64,000 bases of DNA, taken from NCBI RefSeq assembly GCF_000266885.1, contig NC_018020.1, forward strand, positions 1,240,001 through 1,304,000, given 5' to 3'. This document shows, in pieces, positions 36,682-44,480 of this stretch. The translations under genes were made by a program, and so were the position numbers. Source of the DNA: Turneriella parva DSM 21527 (lineage in GTDB: Bacteria; Spirochaetota; Leptospiria; Turneriellales; Turneriellaceae). The notes below the pieces were generated by a model. That model had not been told where the DNA came from, did not search any database, and worked only from the letters and a program-made list of their open reading frames with translations. How positions within the stretch are numbered: the stretch's first letter is position 1; each line of letters begins with the position of its first letter.

Positions 36682-36721
36682 AAGAATTAGAAATCCGGCT
36701 GCGCCGGATTTCTAATTCTTG
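36681..36721. terminator. 19-bp perfect inverted repeat between the PiT-like gene and tRNA-Ser
   Basis: CAAGAATTAGAAATCCGGC pairs with its complement around TGC. The arm touches the 5' end of the tRNA gene. For the upstream minus-strand gene it is a plausible terminator, though the arm is longer than usual. Confidence 0.65.
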
Positions 36722-36752
36722 GGATTGGGACGCCTCGTCGAGCGCGATATGG

Positions 36753-37826
36753 TTACTTCGGGTAAAAGTACGATGACAGCACAAAGATGAAAATGCTCAC
36801 GGCAATGCCCAGAGAGGCTAACACGACATCTTTGCCAACTTTGCGAAAGGTGTCGAGGTACGGTTGGTCGCGTGATGTCATGGTGTGCAGAACGATCTCG
36901 CGGCCTGCAAGCAGACCGAGAAAGACCCAGGTCGTCGACATCGGCATCTTGCTCCACTGCTGAAAGATTAGCAGTACCGTGGCGTAGACCAGATCGACTA
37001 TCGTCGCCGCCTTAGACCATTTGATATCCGACTTTTCGCTGACGACTTCTTGAATTGTGCCGCCATTCGTGCGCACAATGATCATGAGTGCGAGCGATAT
37101 GATCGCGAGCGCGGCGGCTAACTCGGTGACGCTGAGCTGTCTCGGCAAAAAGACCGCAATATTCGCGGTGTCTTGCAAGAGCCACGCAATCCACAAATAC
37201 AAAGTCGAAAACCACTGCAGCGAGCTCCAGTAGCGTTCTGTTTTTTCGTCGGGCACATGGTCGTCTTGGTATTCATGCGGGTCGAGACGCGCGAGAATGC
37301 CCCATACCGCGATGCCGCAAACGAAGGCGATGCCATAACCGACAAAAGACTTCACGAGCCTCTTTTCAATGTTCTGGCTTCCGAATAACCCGAGGATCAA
37401 GAACGTCGTCGAAACCGGTGCCTTAGGACGCGTAATCACCACCAGCACTAACGGGGCCAAGAGCTGTATCAGGTTGAAGTTCTTCACTTCGGGAAACGAA
37501 TTCAGGCGCTCGAAATGTATTTCGCCTGCATGCTTCTGCCAGGCATAAATATGCACGGCAACGAGTATGCCGCAGAGAAACAAAACTTTGGGCAGCCAGT
37601 GCAGCTCTTCTTTGCTTTCAATAAAGGTGCCGACGGTTTGAATCGCATCGTTGCCAGCCACAGAAAATGCCGCGACTGCAAAGGCGAGCCAGCCCAGCCA
37701 GTAAGGGTTTAGCCCGCCGAAGTATGCCGCGGCGATACCCACACCGATTGCGGCTGTGCCGGCAAAGAACCTCGCCTGATCGCGTGAATTGGGGTGCTTA
37801 TAATCGACAAGGCTCCTAGGGCTCAT
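36753..37826 (-). CDS. PiT-like inorganic phosphate transporter
   Basis: 357 residues with about ten membrane segments. The two PiT repeats are recognisable: AVAAFSVAGNDAIQTVGTFI (GANDxAN-like) and WSKMPMSTTWVFLGLLAGREIVL (second GxxxSTT repeat, including PVSTTFLILGLFGSQ between). A long soluble loop is inserted at residues 155-195. Transports phosphate or a similar anion; the substrate is inferred. Single gene; the minus-strand 3' end runs into the 36681 hairpin. Confidence 0.85.
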   Translation of the reverse strand: MSPRSLVDYKHPNSRDQARFFAGTAAIGVGIAAAYFGGLNPYWLGWLAFAVAAFSVAGNDAIQTVGTFIESKEELHWLPKVLFLCGILVAVHIYAWQKHAGEIHFERLNSFPEVKNFNLIQLLAPLVLVVITRPKAPVSTTFLILGLFGSQNIEKRLVKSFVGYGIAFVCGIAVWGILARLDPHEYQDDHVPDEKTERYWSSLQWFSTLYLWIAWLLQDTANIAVFLPRQLSVTELAAALAIISLALMIIVRTNGGTIQEVVSEKSDIKWSKAATIVDLVYATVLLIFQQWSKMPMSTTWVFLGLLAGREIVLHTMTSRDQPYLDTFRKVGKDVVLASLGIAVSIFIFVLSSYFYPK

Positions 37827-37996
37827 GAGGTCGACCTCGATTGATGCGACATTTAGCCAAATACAAAACTATATTCCGAACCCGGTCTGCTGCTGTGAAA
37901 TTCCATAGCTATTGCACTAGGCTGCCCCCGGCACGATGTGTAACCTGGATGCCCTTGCGTTGACCGCGTGTCTCAATTACCCGGCTTTTCGTCCCT

Positions 37997-39457
37997 GTGA
38001 ATAAGCTCTACTTCTCACTCACGCTGAGTCTCGCCCTGACCTCTGCCTCGGCGGCCGCACCCACCACAGCCGCCGCAAAACCCAATGCGCTCGCGACCGT
38101 CGCGCTGCCGACCTATATTGACGCCACCGGCTCGAAGAACTACGGCTACCTCGCCGGCTCGCTGACCGACGCGATCGACGCGTCGATGCAGCAGAAGTTC
38201 GACTATGCTCGCGCCGACAAGAATGCAGTCGAGCGTGAAACCAAGAAACTCTGGCGCCCCGGCAAAATTCCATTGGATGCGGATGTCAAACAGATCGCAA
38301 TCTTGACGCGCAGCGATTATGTCATCGTGGGTTCGTACTCGCTCAGCCAAAACAAAAAGGAGATCATTTTCTCTACCCGGGTCTACATTGCACCCGACCG
38401 CTTTATCACCGTACCCGAAATTTCGAATGCCGTCGACGCAACGCTGTTCGATGCAACCAATCGTGTTGCTACCGAAATTGTTCGGGCAATCGAGGCCGAT
38501 GCATTGCGCGAACAGGCCAAACTTGCTGCGGCACCGAAGCCTGAAGGCGGCAAAATTACATTGGCGAAAGCAGCCGAGAAGCCGCCTGAGCCGCAGAAAG
38601 AAGTTTTGCCCGATCTGAAGTTTGAAAGCGGCGCCACCCGCTCCACAGAAAAATCTATTGGCGTTGGCATCAACCACCACACCAACTACTTTGAACGGCA
38701 CACGCAGTTTTATCGCTATGCAAGTGCTCTGACTTCGATCGACGCCGATGTCTACTTCGGCACGATACGCCTTCTGGGGCAACTGGCTTACCCGAAAACA
38801 CCGACCGGCAATCTGATACCCACCACGTACGAGAACATCAACTCGTGGACTCTGGGTATCGAAACGGATAGCCATTCTGGCGATTCGTGGATCACCTACG
38901 GTATCAACTACCGTTCGTTCAGCAAGCCGAATCCCGCGGGACTCTACCCGCGTGAAGTACTCGATTGGTCGAGCACCATTTACTTTGATGGCGGCGTTGG
39001 CCTTTTTAACATTGGGCCAGTGCGAATCAGCCTCGACTATGCAACATACCTCGACATCATGGGCGGTAAACCCGTGGCGAAGACGACATCAGATTTATTT
39101 CTGCTATGGAACATCGAAGGTGATGTTCGCGCCAATTACACGCTGCCGGTTATTCATGCAAATCTTGGGCTCAGTCTGGGCACGTCGGTCGCCATTTACG
39201 ATCAGACGTCTGAGCTGTACGTGCTGTCATTCGGCGACTTGTCGCTCGACGGCAACAGCCGCGCGGGCAAGGCATCGGGCATGCGCATTGCCGTTGATCT
39301 GAATAAATCGTTCTATGGTATCACGCTGCGCCTGCGATATGTAAACTTTCCGAATATCACGACGGCGTTTCAACCGCTCGACAACCAGAACGTGCGCCGT
39401 TCGTCACTGAGCTATTTCACGTTCGGTGCCGAATACCGCCTGGCTTTCGGTCGGTAA
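37997..39457 (+). CDS. Outer-membrane barrel protein with N-terminal CsgG/TolB-N-like domain
   Basis: 486 residues. A signal peptide (LYFSLTLSLALTSASAA) is followed by a domain of about 140 residues with TolB-N/CsgG character (NYGYLAGSLTDAIDASMQQKFDYARA, RSDYVIVGSYSLSQNKKEIIFSTRVY). A charged linker precedes a beta-barrel of about 250 residues ending SYFTFGAEYRLAFGR. A second gene with the same plan lies at 59510. The start is a GTG. The function is unknown; it may bind or export peptides at the outer membrane. Confidence 0.8.
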   Translation: MNKLYFSLTLSLALTSASAAAPTTAAAKPNALATVALPTYIDATGSKNYGYLAGSLTDAIDASMQQKFDYARADKNAVERETKKLWRPGKIPLDADVKQIAILTRSDYVIVGSYSLSQNKKEIIFSTRVYIAPDRFITVPEISNAVDATLFDATNRVATEIVRAIEADALREQAKLAAAPKPEGGKITLAKAAEKPPEPQKEVLPDLKFESGATRSTEKSIGVGINHHTNYFERHTQFYRYASALTSIDADVYFGTIRLLGQLAYPKTPTGNLIPTTYENINSWTLGIETDSHSGDSWITYGINYRSFSKPNPAGLYPREVLDWSSTIYFDGGVGLFNIGPVRISLDYATYLDIMGGKPVAKTTSDLFLLWNIEGDVRANYTLPVIHANLGLSLGTSVAIYDQTSELYVLSFGDLSLDGNSRAGKASGMRIAVDLNKSFYGITLRLRYVNFPNITTAFQPLDNQNVRRSSLSYFTFGAEYRLAFGR

Positions 39458-39471
39458 TTTACATTCGCCTT

Positions 39472-40377
39472 TTAGGTTGAATGGCTTTTACCCCATTGCG
39501 GGTAGGTTGAGCCAGGCCCCGTGGGGAAAACTTTCTCCACAGTGACTTTTTCGCCGTCGTAACGGCCGAGGCCGAGAAAATTCTGCGGCGCCGCGATGCG
39601 TAAGATGCCGGTCAGCTGCGGTTTGTTCTGCGGCACAAACGGATTGCCGTTCAAGAACTTTATCTCTTCATCGGCCGTGACATTCAACACGGGAAAAAAA
39701 TCCAGAATTTCGAAATCCGCAATGGTGCCGGCGATCTTACCCCATTCGGCGTCGACCGCTTCGTCGCTCACCGACCATGGCCCAATCGCAATGCGTCGCA
39801 ACGCCGTGAGGTGCCCGCACGTGCCAAGCTGAGCAGCAATGTCGCGCGCGAGCGAGCGAATGTACGTGCCCGACGCGGCCCGGCACCGCATGGCGAGTGC
39901 ATCGGGCGCGAGCACGTGCAGCGAGAGAGCGTGCACTTCAACCTCGCGCGGCGACGGTTCTGCCGCTTCGCCGCCGCGCGCGAGTTCGTGGGCGCGCACG
40001 CCACGCACCCGTACGTTGGAATAAGCAGGGGGGGATTGCAGAATCTTACCGGTGAAACGGCTTTGAGTAGTTAATAAATCCTCACTATCTATTCGGGGCA
40101 CCGGAGTTTCCTTAACTAAGGTGCCCGTAAAGTCGAGGGTATCGGTTTCCTGGCCCAGCCTAATGGTGGCGGTGTAAGTCTTGGGAAACTGCAAAAAGTA
40201 TTCGAGAAACCGGGTTGAATCACCCGTGGCGGTGATAAGAAGGCCCGAAGCAAACGGGTCGAGAATACCCTCGACCCCAAAGCCCCGCCCCCTGACGTTC
40301 AGCAGATTGCGCACTGCCGAGCGCGTCGTCGGCCCGGCAGCTTTGTCAATCAGGTAGAAAATAGACGGCTTGGTTAT
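39472..40377 (-). CDS. truB: tRNA pseudouridine-55 synthase (TruB), no canonical start codon
   Basis: TruB makes pseudouridine 55 in the T loop of tRNAs. The catalytic aspartate is in GVEGILDPFASGLLI (family usually GHxGxLDPxAxG), followed by KTYTATIRLGQETDTLDFTG, SPPAYSNVRVRGVRAHELARGG and CRAASGTYIRSLARDIAAQLGT. Coding sequence begins upstream of the first GTG (40314) as FYLIDKAAGPTTRSAVR, matching the family's LLVDKPxGxTS, but no ATG/GTG/TTG exists between there and the HU stop (40408). ATA 40377 or ATT 40362 would be needed. The coordinate is therefore uncertain. Confidence 0.85.
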   Translation of the reverse strand: MTKPSIFYLIDKAAGPTTRSAVRNLLNVRGRGFGVEGILDPFASGLLITATGDSTRFLEYFLQFPKTYTATIRLGQETDTLDFTGTLVKETPVPRIDSEDLLTTQSRFTGKILQSPPAYSNVRVRGVRAHELARGGEAAEPSPREVEVHALSLHVLAPDALAMRCRAASGTYIRSLARDIAAQLGTCGHLTALRRIAIGPWSVSDEAVDAEWGKIAGTIADFEILDFFPVLNVTADEEIKFLNGNPFVPQNKPQLTGILRIAAPQNFLGLGRYDGEKVTVEKVFPTGPGSTYPQWGKSHST

Positions 40378-40407
40378 CGCTGAGCCCGAAACGGGCTCAC
40401 GATCAAA

Positions 40408-40713
40408 TTACTTCTTCGCTTTGCCAGCAATCGCTTCTTTAGCGGCTTTGCTGACGCTGAATTTAACGACTGTTTTCGCGGGAATCTTGATCTGTTCGCC
40501 GGTTGCCGGGTTGCGGCCCATGCGTGCTGCGCGCTGTACAAGTTTCAGAATGCCGAAACCAGGAAGCGTGAACTTGCCGACAGATTTTGCTTCTTTATAT
40601 GCGATCTCTGTGAGCGCTTCAAGAAATGCGTCGACGTCTTTTTTCGTGAGATTGGTTTTCTCTGACAGCGCCGAGAGAAGCGCGCTCTTAGAGAGGGGTT
40701 TTTTATCTGCCAT
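40408..40713 (-). CDS. hup: DNA-binding protein HU
   Basis: 101 residues. MADKKPLSKSALLSALSEKTNLTKKDVDAFLEALTEIA is the helical dimerisation region and PGFGILKLVQRAARMGRNPATGEQIKIPAKTVVKFSVSKA the DNA-binding arm (RxGRNPxTGE). HU bends and compacts DNA. Start chosen at ATG 40713, which gives the family's standard length. Upstream of truB in the same direction, 20 bases apart. Confidence 0.97.
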   Translation of the reverse strand: MADKKPLSKSALLSALSEKTNLTKKDVDAFLEALTEIAYKEAKSVGKFTLPGFGILKLVQRAARMGRNPATGEQIKIPAKTVVKFSVSKAAKEAIAGKAKK

Positions 40714-40764
40714 GATGCGACATAATAGGCTAGCGCATCCATGCTGTAAAGTGAAAAGTGCGAA

Positions 40765-40818
40765 AACAAAGGGTTTTCTTGCATTGGCCTGGCGGCCAAT
40801 GCAAGAAAACCCTTTGTT
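40765..40818. repeat. 54-bp inverted repeat (25-bp perfect arms) between HU and rpmB
   Basis: AACAAAGGGTTTTCTTGCAT begins the left arm, GGCC-TGGC-GGCC is the centre, and the right arm is an exact complement. It sits between divergent start codons of hup and rpmB. It could be a bidirectional leader hairpin or an immobile palindrome insertion. Confidence 0.85.
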
Positions 40819-40824
40819 CTTTAC

Positions 40825-40852
40825 GCGCCATAGAAATATAAAAAATTGGCGC
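40825..40852 (+). promoter_or_regulatory. rpmB leader inverted repeat
   Basis: GCGCCA (40825-40830) pairs with TGGCGC (40847-40852) around an AT-rich 16-base centre containing TATAAA. It may be promoter plus operator or an autoregulatory leader of L28. Speculative. Confidence 0.3.
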
Positions 40853-40869
40853 TTCACTCAGGAGAAACC

Positions 40870-41091
40870 ATGGCAAGAAAGTGCGACTTAACAGGACAAG
40901 GAACCCGCTTCGGCAATAACGTGAGCCACTCACACCGTAAGACGCGCCGCACGTTCAAATCAAACGTGCACAAGAAACGCATCTTTCTGCCAGAAGAAGG
41001 CCGCTTTATCACCTTGAACGTCTCAACCCGCGCGCTGCGCACCCTGCAAAAGAAGGGCCTCGCCGCAATGATGAAAGACGCGCAGAAATAG
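40870..41091 (+). CDS. rpmB: 50S ribosomal protein bL28
   Basis: 73 residues. [32 protein letters not shown] is the L28 start, and [18 protein letters not shown] the family C-terminal. The ATG at 40870 follows CAGGAGA. Zinc-type cysteines are absent (single Cys), so this is the C-minus form. Component of the large ribosomal subunit. A terminator follows directly. Confidence 0.98.
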   Translation: MARKCDLTGQGTRFGNNVSHSHRKTRRTFKSNVHKKRIFLPEEGRFITLNVSTRALRTLQKKGLAAMMKDAQK

Positions 41092-41115
41092 CCCACTGCA
41101 CCGGTGATAGTCAAG

Positions 41116-41141
41116 AAAACCGGGCGTTGCCCGGTTTTTTT
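41116..41141 (+). terminator. Rho-independent terminator of rpmB
   Basis: AACCGGGC-GTT-GCCCGGTT followed by seven T, 25 bases after the stop. Confidence 0.93.
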
Positions 41142-41220
41142 ATGCTCTGGCCCTCAATCAGTCTGCATTATTTATGCATATTAATATTGACATACTGTGC
41201 ATATGAATACAAGGTCTAGC

Positions 41221-41421
41221 ATGCGAACGACATTGAATCTTTCAGACGAACTCATCACCAAAGCGATACGTGAAACTGGCGTGACCGAAAAGACTAAACT
41301 GATTCATATGGCGCTTGAAGAATTGGTGGCCAAAAAGGGGCGCGAGCGGTTAACGAAGTTCTTTGGTGCAGACACGAATGCAACGGTCGCGCCACGCCGA
41401 CGCTATGAGAACCCTGATTGA
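41221..41421 (+). CDS. vapB: VapB-like antitoxin
   Basis: 66 residues from MRTTLNLSDELITKAIRETGVTEKTKLIHMALEELVA, the ribbon-helix-helix VapB/DUF2191 family, followed by a tail ending APRRRYENPD. The ATG 41221 follows AAGGT; ATG 41203 and GTG 41197 are possible earlier starts. An AT-rich stretch with repeated TGCATA (41175-41205) upstream may be promoter/operator. It overlaps the next gene by 17 bases. Confidence 0.88.
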   Translation: MRTTLNLSDELITKAIRETGVTEKTKLIHMALEELVAKKGRERLTKFFGADTNATVAPRRRYENPD

Positions 41422-41782
41422 TAGCAGCGTCTGGATTGCGTACTTTCGCAAGACGATCGATTCAACCATTCTGAATGAATTAATCGCCAACGATGAAGCT
41501 CTGACCCACATTCTGGTCGAGGCTGAGCTCAGGGCTGGTAACTTGTCAATCGACCGTGAAGATTTCTTTTCGGCTTTGCACTGCCTCAATTATGCCCCGA
41601 TGATTGCCTTTGATGAGGTCTTTCAATTCATTGAAGGCAAGAAACTCTTTGCAAAAGGCGTGTCTTTTGTTGATGTCATGTTAATTATGTCGGCCTTGAC
41701 TGTAGGTGCCCGCATCTGGAGTCTTGATAAGAACTTAGTTCAACTCGCAAACGAACTGCAACTTGCCACCTTAAAACTATGA
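41405..41782 (+). CDS. vapC: VapC-like PIN-domain toxin (RNase)
   Basis: 125 residues. The PIN acids are LIDSSVWIAY (first Asp), VEAELRAG (Glu), GVSFVDVMLIMSA (Asp) and SLDKNL (Asp). Starts inside the antitoxin gene (17 base overlap) and ends in ATGA shared with the downstream decarboxylase start, so three genes are translationally coupled. Distantly related to the other VapC at 20840; the sequences do not align closely. Confidence 0.92.
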   Translation: MRTLIDSSVWIAYFRKTIDSTILNELIANDEALTHILVEAELRAGNLSIDREDFFSALHCLNYAPMIAFDEVFQFIEGKKLFAKGVSFVDVMLIMSALTVGARIWSLDKNLVQLANELQLATLKL

Positions 41783-42936
41783 AACACGAAACACCCGCCC
41801 TCTTTATTGACCGCAGCCGCATTCGGCAGAACTATCTTGATTTGAAAAAGGCGCTGCCTCCGTTTCGAATAGCGTACGCAATCAAATCGAATTCACACCC
41901 TGAGATTATCGAGATACTCAAGAAAGAAGGTTCGCATTTTGAGACGGCCTCAATTGCAGAAATTGAAAAATTGCTCGCGATGGGCATAAAGGCCGAAGAG
42001 ATTGTGCTCTCGAACCCGGTAAAGGCACCCACGGCAATCGCGCGCGCACTCGACCACGGCGTGACTATTCAGAGTTTCGATTCGGTCGAAGAGCTCGAAA
42101 AGTTTAAACCATATGCAACGGCTGGGTCACCCTTCGACGGCGCTCAGGGTGACAAAAAGCTACCCGCAATACGACCGCAGCTGCGTATCGTCGTGCCTAA
42201 CGAAGGTTCAATGTGGCCGCTTTCGGGTAAGTTCGGCGCCGACGAAGAACTGTGGCCGGCAATTTTTCAATACATGAAAGACAATGAGATACCACTCGAC
42301 GGCGTCACATTTCACCCCGGCTCGCAGTGCGAAACCATCGCAGGGTGGGATAGCGCGCTCTACTTGACCTGGCGCTGTATCGAAATTGCGCGCGAATATG
42401 GCCTAAACCCAACCACCATCAACATCGGCGGCGGCTTTCCCGTTGATCTGGGCCGCAAAATACCGACACCGACCGCAATCGGCAAAGTTGTACTCCGCCA
42501 CCTCAAAGAGTGGGAGAAAAAAGGGTTCAAACCCACAGACCTCATCGTCGAGCCGGGCCGCTTCATTTCAGGTTCAGCCGGGTATCTCGCGTCGCGTGTC
42601 GTCGGCGTCGCGCGCCGGGAAAAGACATGGGCGTTTCTCGACTGCGGCGTCTTTACCGGCATGATGGAAACCATCGACGGTATCAGCTACCCGATGCTGT
42701 TCTCGTCAACCGCAGAGAAAGAAACCGCGATGCTCTGCGGCCCCAGCTGCGACTCGGTCGACAAGATGTACGAAGCGCAAATACCGAAAGCCAGACCCGG
42801 CGACGCAGTCCTCTTCTTAAGTGCAGGCGCATACACGTCAGTGTATGCGTCTGAATTCAATGGATTTCTAGGACCGAAGATGGTTTTTCTCGACGAGGTC
42901 AAAGACCCCAAGAATTTATTCGAATTGATCGCCTGA
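41779..42936 (+). CDS. Ornithine-decarboxylase-like PLP enzyme (type III)
   Basis: 385 residues of the alanine-racemase-fold decarboxylase group (ODC/LDC/DapDC). PLP lysine is in YAIKSN; other motifs are HPGSQC, GGGFPVDLG, EPGRFISG and CGPSCDSVD with the ODC-specific catalytic cysteine; C-terminal GAYTSVYASEFNGF. The eukaryote-like ODC signature suggests ornithine (or lysine) decarboxylation giving putrescine. Residues about 116-126 (GSPFDGAQGDK) come from a palindromic repeat inserted in frame. The start overlaps vapC by four bases. Confidence 0.92.
   Translation: MKHETPALFIDRSRIRQNYLDLKKALPPFRIAYAIKSNSHPEIIEILKKEGSHFETASIAEIEKLLAMGIKAEEIVLSNPVKAPTAIARALDHGVTIQSFDSVEELEKFKPYATAGSPFDGAQGDKKLPAIRPQLRIVVPNEGSMWPLSGKFGADEELWPAIFQYMKDNEIPLDGVTFHPGSQCETIAGWDSALYLTWRCIEIAREYGLNPTTINIGGGFPVDLGRKIPTPTAIGKVVLRHLKEWEKKGFKPTDLIVEPGRFISGSAGYLASRVVGVARREKTWAFLDCGVFTGMMETIDGISYPMLFSSTAEKETAMLCGPSCDSVDKMYEAQIPKARPGDAVLFLSAGAYTSVYASEFNGFLGPKMVFLDEVKDPKNLFELIA
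42126..42153. repeat. Intragenic dispersed palindromic repeat in the decarboxylase gene
   Basis: GTCACCCT at 42126 and AGGGTGAC ending at 42153 flank TCGACGGCGCTC. It resembles GTCACCCTGAGC...GTCGAAGGGTGAC repeats that I recall from many bacteria. It encodes an in-frame loop absent from the family pattern. Confidence 0.6.
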
Positions 42937-43056
42937 GCGCGTAGCGCTCTGGTGATCAATTCATGAACACCCTGTTCGCCAATACCTCTTTTCTAAAAAA
43001 AACTTGCCGCATTGACTGCCTTCGGTCGTCATAGCCTATGTCTGTCCGGGTACGTA

Positions 43057-43098
43057 TTTGTTTGTAGGGGTAGGTTTAAACCTACCCCTACAAACAAA
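43057..43098. repeat. 42-bp perfect palindrome in the barrel-gene leader
   Basis: TTTGTTTGTAGGGGTAGG at 43057 is mirrored exactly, with centre TTTAAA. It lies 35 bases before the AGGAGA ribosome site of the gene at 43142. Confidence 0.92.
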
Positions 43099-43141
43099 GC
43101 AAAGCCACGGCAGGCGAAAAACAAAATTTTCAGGAGACAAC

Positions 43142-44161
43142 ATGAAAAAACTTATTAGTATTTTCGCCGCTCTGGCACTTGTTGGTTCACTGGCTGCACA
43201 GAAGAAAAAACCTGCAGCTAAGGCACCAGCAGCACCAGCGGCACCAGCAGCACCAGCTGTTAAGGCACCTGCGGCACCAGTCGTAGCTGCACCCGCAGTA
43301 CCAGCCGCAGCTTCAGGTGAGCGCCTTGGACTGACGATTATGGGCTATGGCTCATTTACCTTCGCGAACGGCTCATCTAGCTATGTGCCCGTAAGCGGAC
43401 AGTACACGGTAGCTACCGCTAGCTCAACGCAAACTTGGGAATCATCAGGTTCTAAAGGTTTTGGCGGTGGCGGGTCTATCGCATATGATCTCTTAGGCAA
43501 AGGACTCGCTATAGTGGGTTCATTCGACTATCGTTCTATCCAAAGCAAGGATATCAAGGTTGATATCAATGGTGGCGGTGCTGCCGCTGGCGGAGCAATT
43601 TCGTATACAGCAAAAGTGAAGACCGACTCTATGATCGTAGGTCTCGGTATTCGCAAGCACGCCGATATCTGGGGCGGTACGTTTTATGCAGGTGCAGGTG
43701 CGGCTCTTGCGCTGCCAAACGAAGACACGCTAACCATTTCTGGTCTGAGTGCCACAAACGGTGCCTTCGGCGCGGCCAATCCAGGTGTTGGTGGCTACGC
43801 GACAGAAGGTACATTCAAGAATAAATATAACCTTTCTAAGCCAGGCGTCTATGGTGAAATGGGTTATACTTACAGCATCACTGACAATCTCTTCATGGGC
43901 TTGGGCTTGAAAGTCATCGTTGTCACTCAAGATAACGAAGGTCAGTCTGTTCAGTATAAGGGTCTGTCAAACAAGAGCCAGAGTGCCACAGCAAACGGTG
44001 GCGCAGCAGTTGGAACCGGTGGTACGGTAACTTCACCGTATCCAATTTACACAGACATCAACTATACAGCGGAAACAAGCAATGCTATCCCGGGTCGTAA
44101 CCCAGATACGCGTGGCATTACTGACTTCGCTGCACACATTATCGTCGGTTTCCGCATCTAA
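43142..44161 (+). CDS. Predicted outer-membrane beta-barrel protein with Ala/Pro/Lys-rich linker
   Basis: 339 residues. Signal peptide MKKLISIFAALALVGSLAAQ, then a lysine/alanine/proline linker (repeated APAA) of about 35 residues, and a barrel with strands like LTIMGYGSFTFANGSSSY, ending FAAHIIVGFRI. The TCAGGAGACAACATG ribosome site equals that of the barrel gene at 25260. Long Gly-rich loops suggest surface exposure. A terminator follows. Function unknown. Confidence 0.8.
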   Translation: MKKLISIFAALALVGSLAAQKKKPAAKAPAAPAAPAAPAVKAPAAPVVAAPAVPAAASGERLGLTIMGYGSFTFANGSSSYVPVSGQYTVATASSTQTWESSGSKGFGGGGSIAYDLLGKGLAIVGSFDYRSIQSKDIKVDINGGGAAAGGAISYTAKVKTDSMIVGLGIRKHADIWGGTFYAGAGAALALPNEDTLTISGLSATNGAFGAANPGVGGYATEGTFKNKYNLSKPGVYGEMGYTYSITDNLFMGLGLKVIVVTQDNEGQSVQYKGLSNKSQSATANGGAAVGTGGTVTSPYPIYTDINYTAETSNAIPGRNPDTRGITDFAAHIIVGFRI

Positions 44162-44215
44162 TTTGTTAGAACGAAGACCAAAAGTTCGCGAGGGGCGTAA
44201 GCCTCGAGCGAAAGA

Positions 44216-44243
44216 AAGGCCCCCGGTAACGGGGGCTTTTTTT
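44216..44243 (+). terminator. Rho-independent terminator of the barrel gene
   Basis: AAGGCCCCCG-GTAA-CGGGGGC followed by seven T, about 55 bases after the stop. Confidence 0.9.
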
Positions 44244-44258
44244 ATGCCCTCTTCGCCT

Positions 44259-44292
44259 CTGCTTGCCACCGAATTAATTCGGTGGCAAGCAG
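44259..44292. repeat. REP-like palindrome 1 of the GAATTAATTC family
   Basis: A 34-bp perfect palindrome centred on GAATTAATTC with arms CTGCTTGCCACC/GGTGGCAAGCAG. It lies 190 bases upstream of the Y1 transposase. Related palindromes occur at 44381, 44877 and 45548. Confidence 0.9.
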
Positions 44293-44380
44293 GTCAGAAA
44301 GAACCTCATGAATACTCGGTTTTGGGGGGATGGCTTCAAAGGTTCTTTGCGGAGAACATGCAACAGCGGCCAGTTTTCCC

Positions 44381-44408
44381 CTTGCCCCCGAATTAATTCG
44401 GGGGCAAG
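44381..44408. repeat. REP-like palindrome 2 of the GAATTAATTC family
   Basis: 28-bp perfect palindrome, arms CTTGCCCCC/GGGGGCAAG. The A-to-C change in the left arm relative to copy 1 is compensated by T-to-G in the right arm. Confidence 0.9.
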
Positions 44409-44480
44409 CAGAAAAGTGCAGGGAATGAATTTATTGCCAAGGCAGCTGAATTGTAATCGTGACTATAGAACGAGTATTGC

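Noticed and set aside
38015-38875. A 286-residue minus-strand ORF opposite the outer-membrane barrel gene
   Set aside because: Cys/Arg/Gly-rich antisense reading of a gene with signal peptide and barrel; typical shadow in a GC-rich gene.
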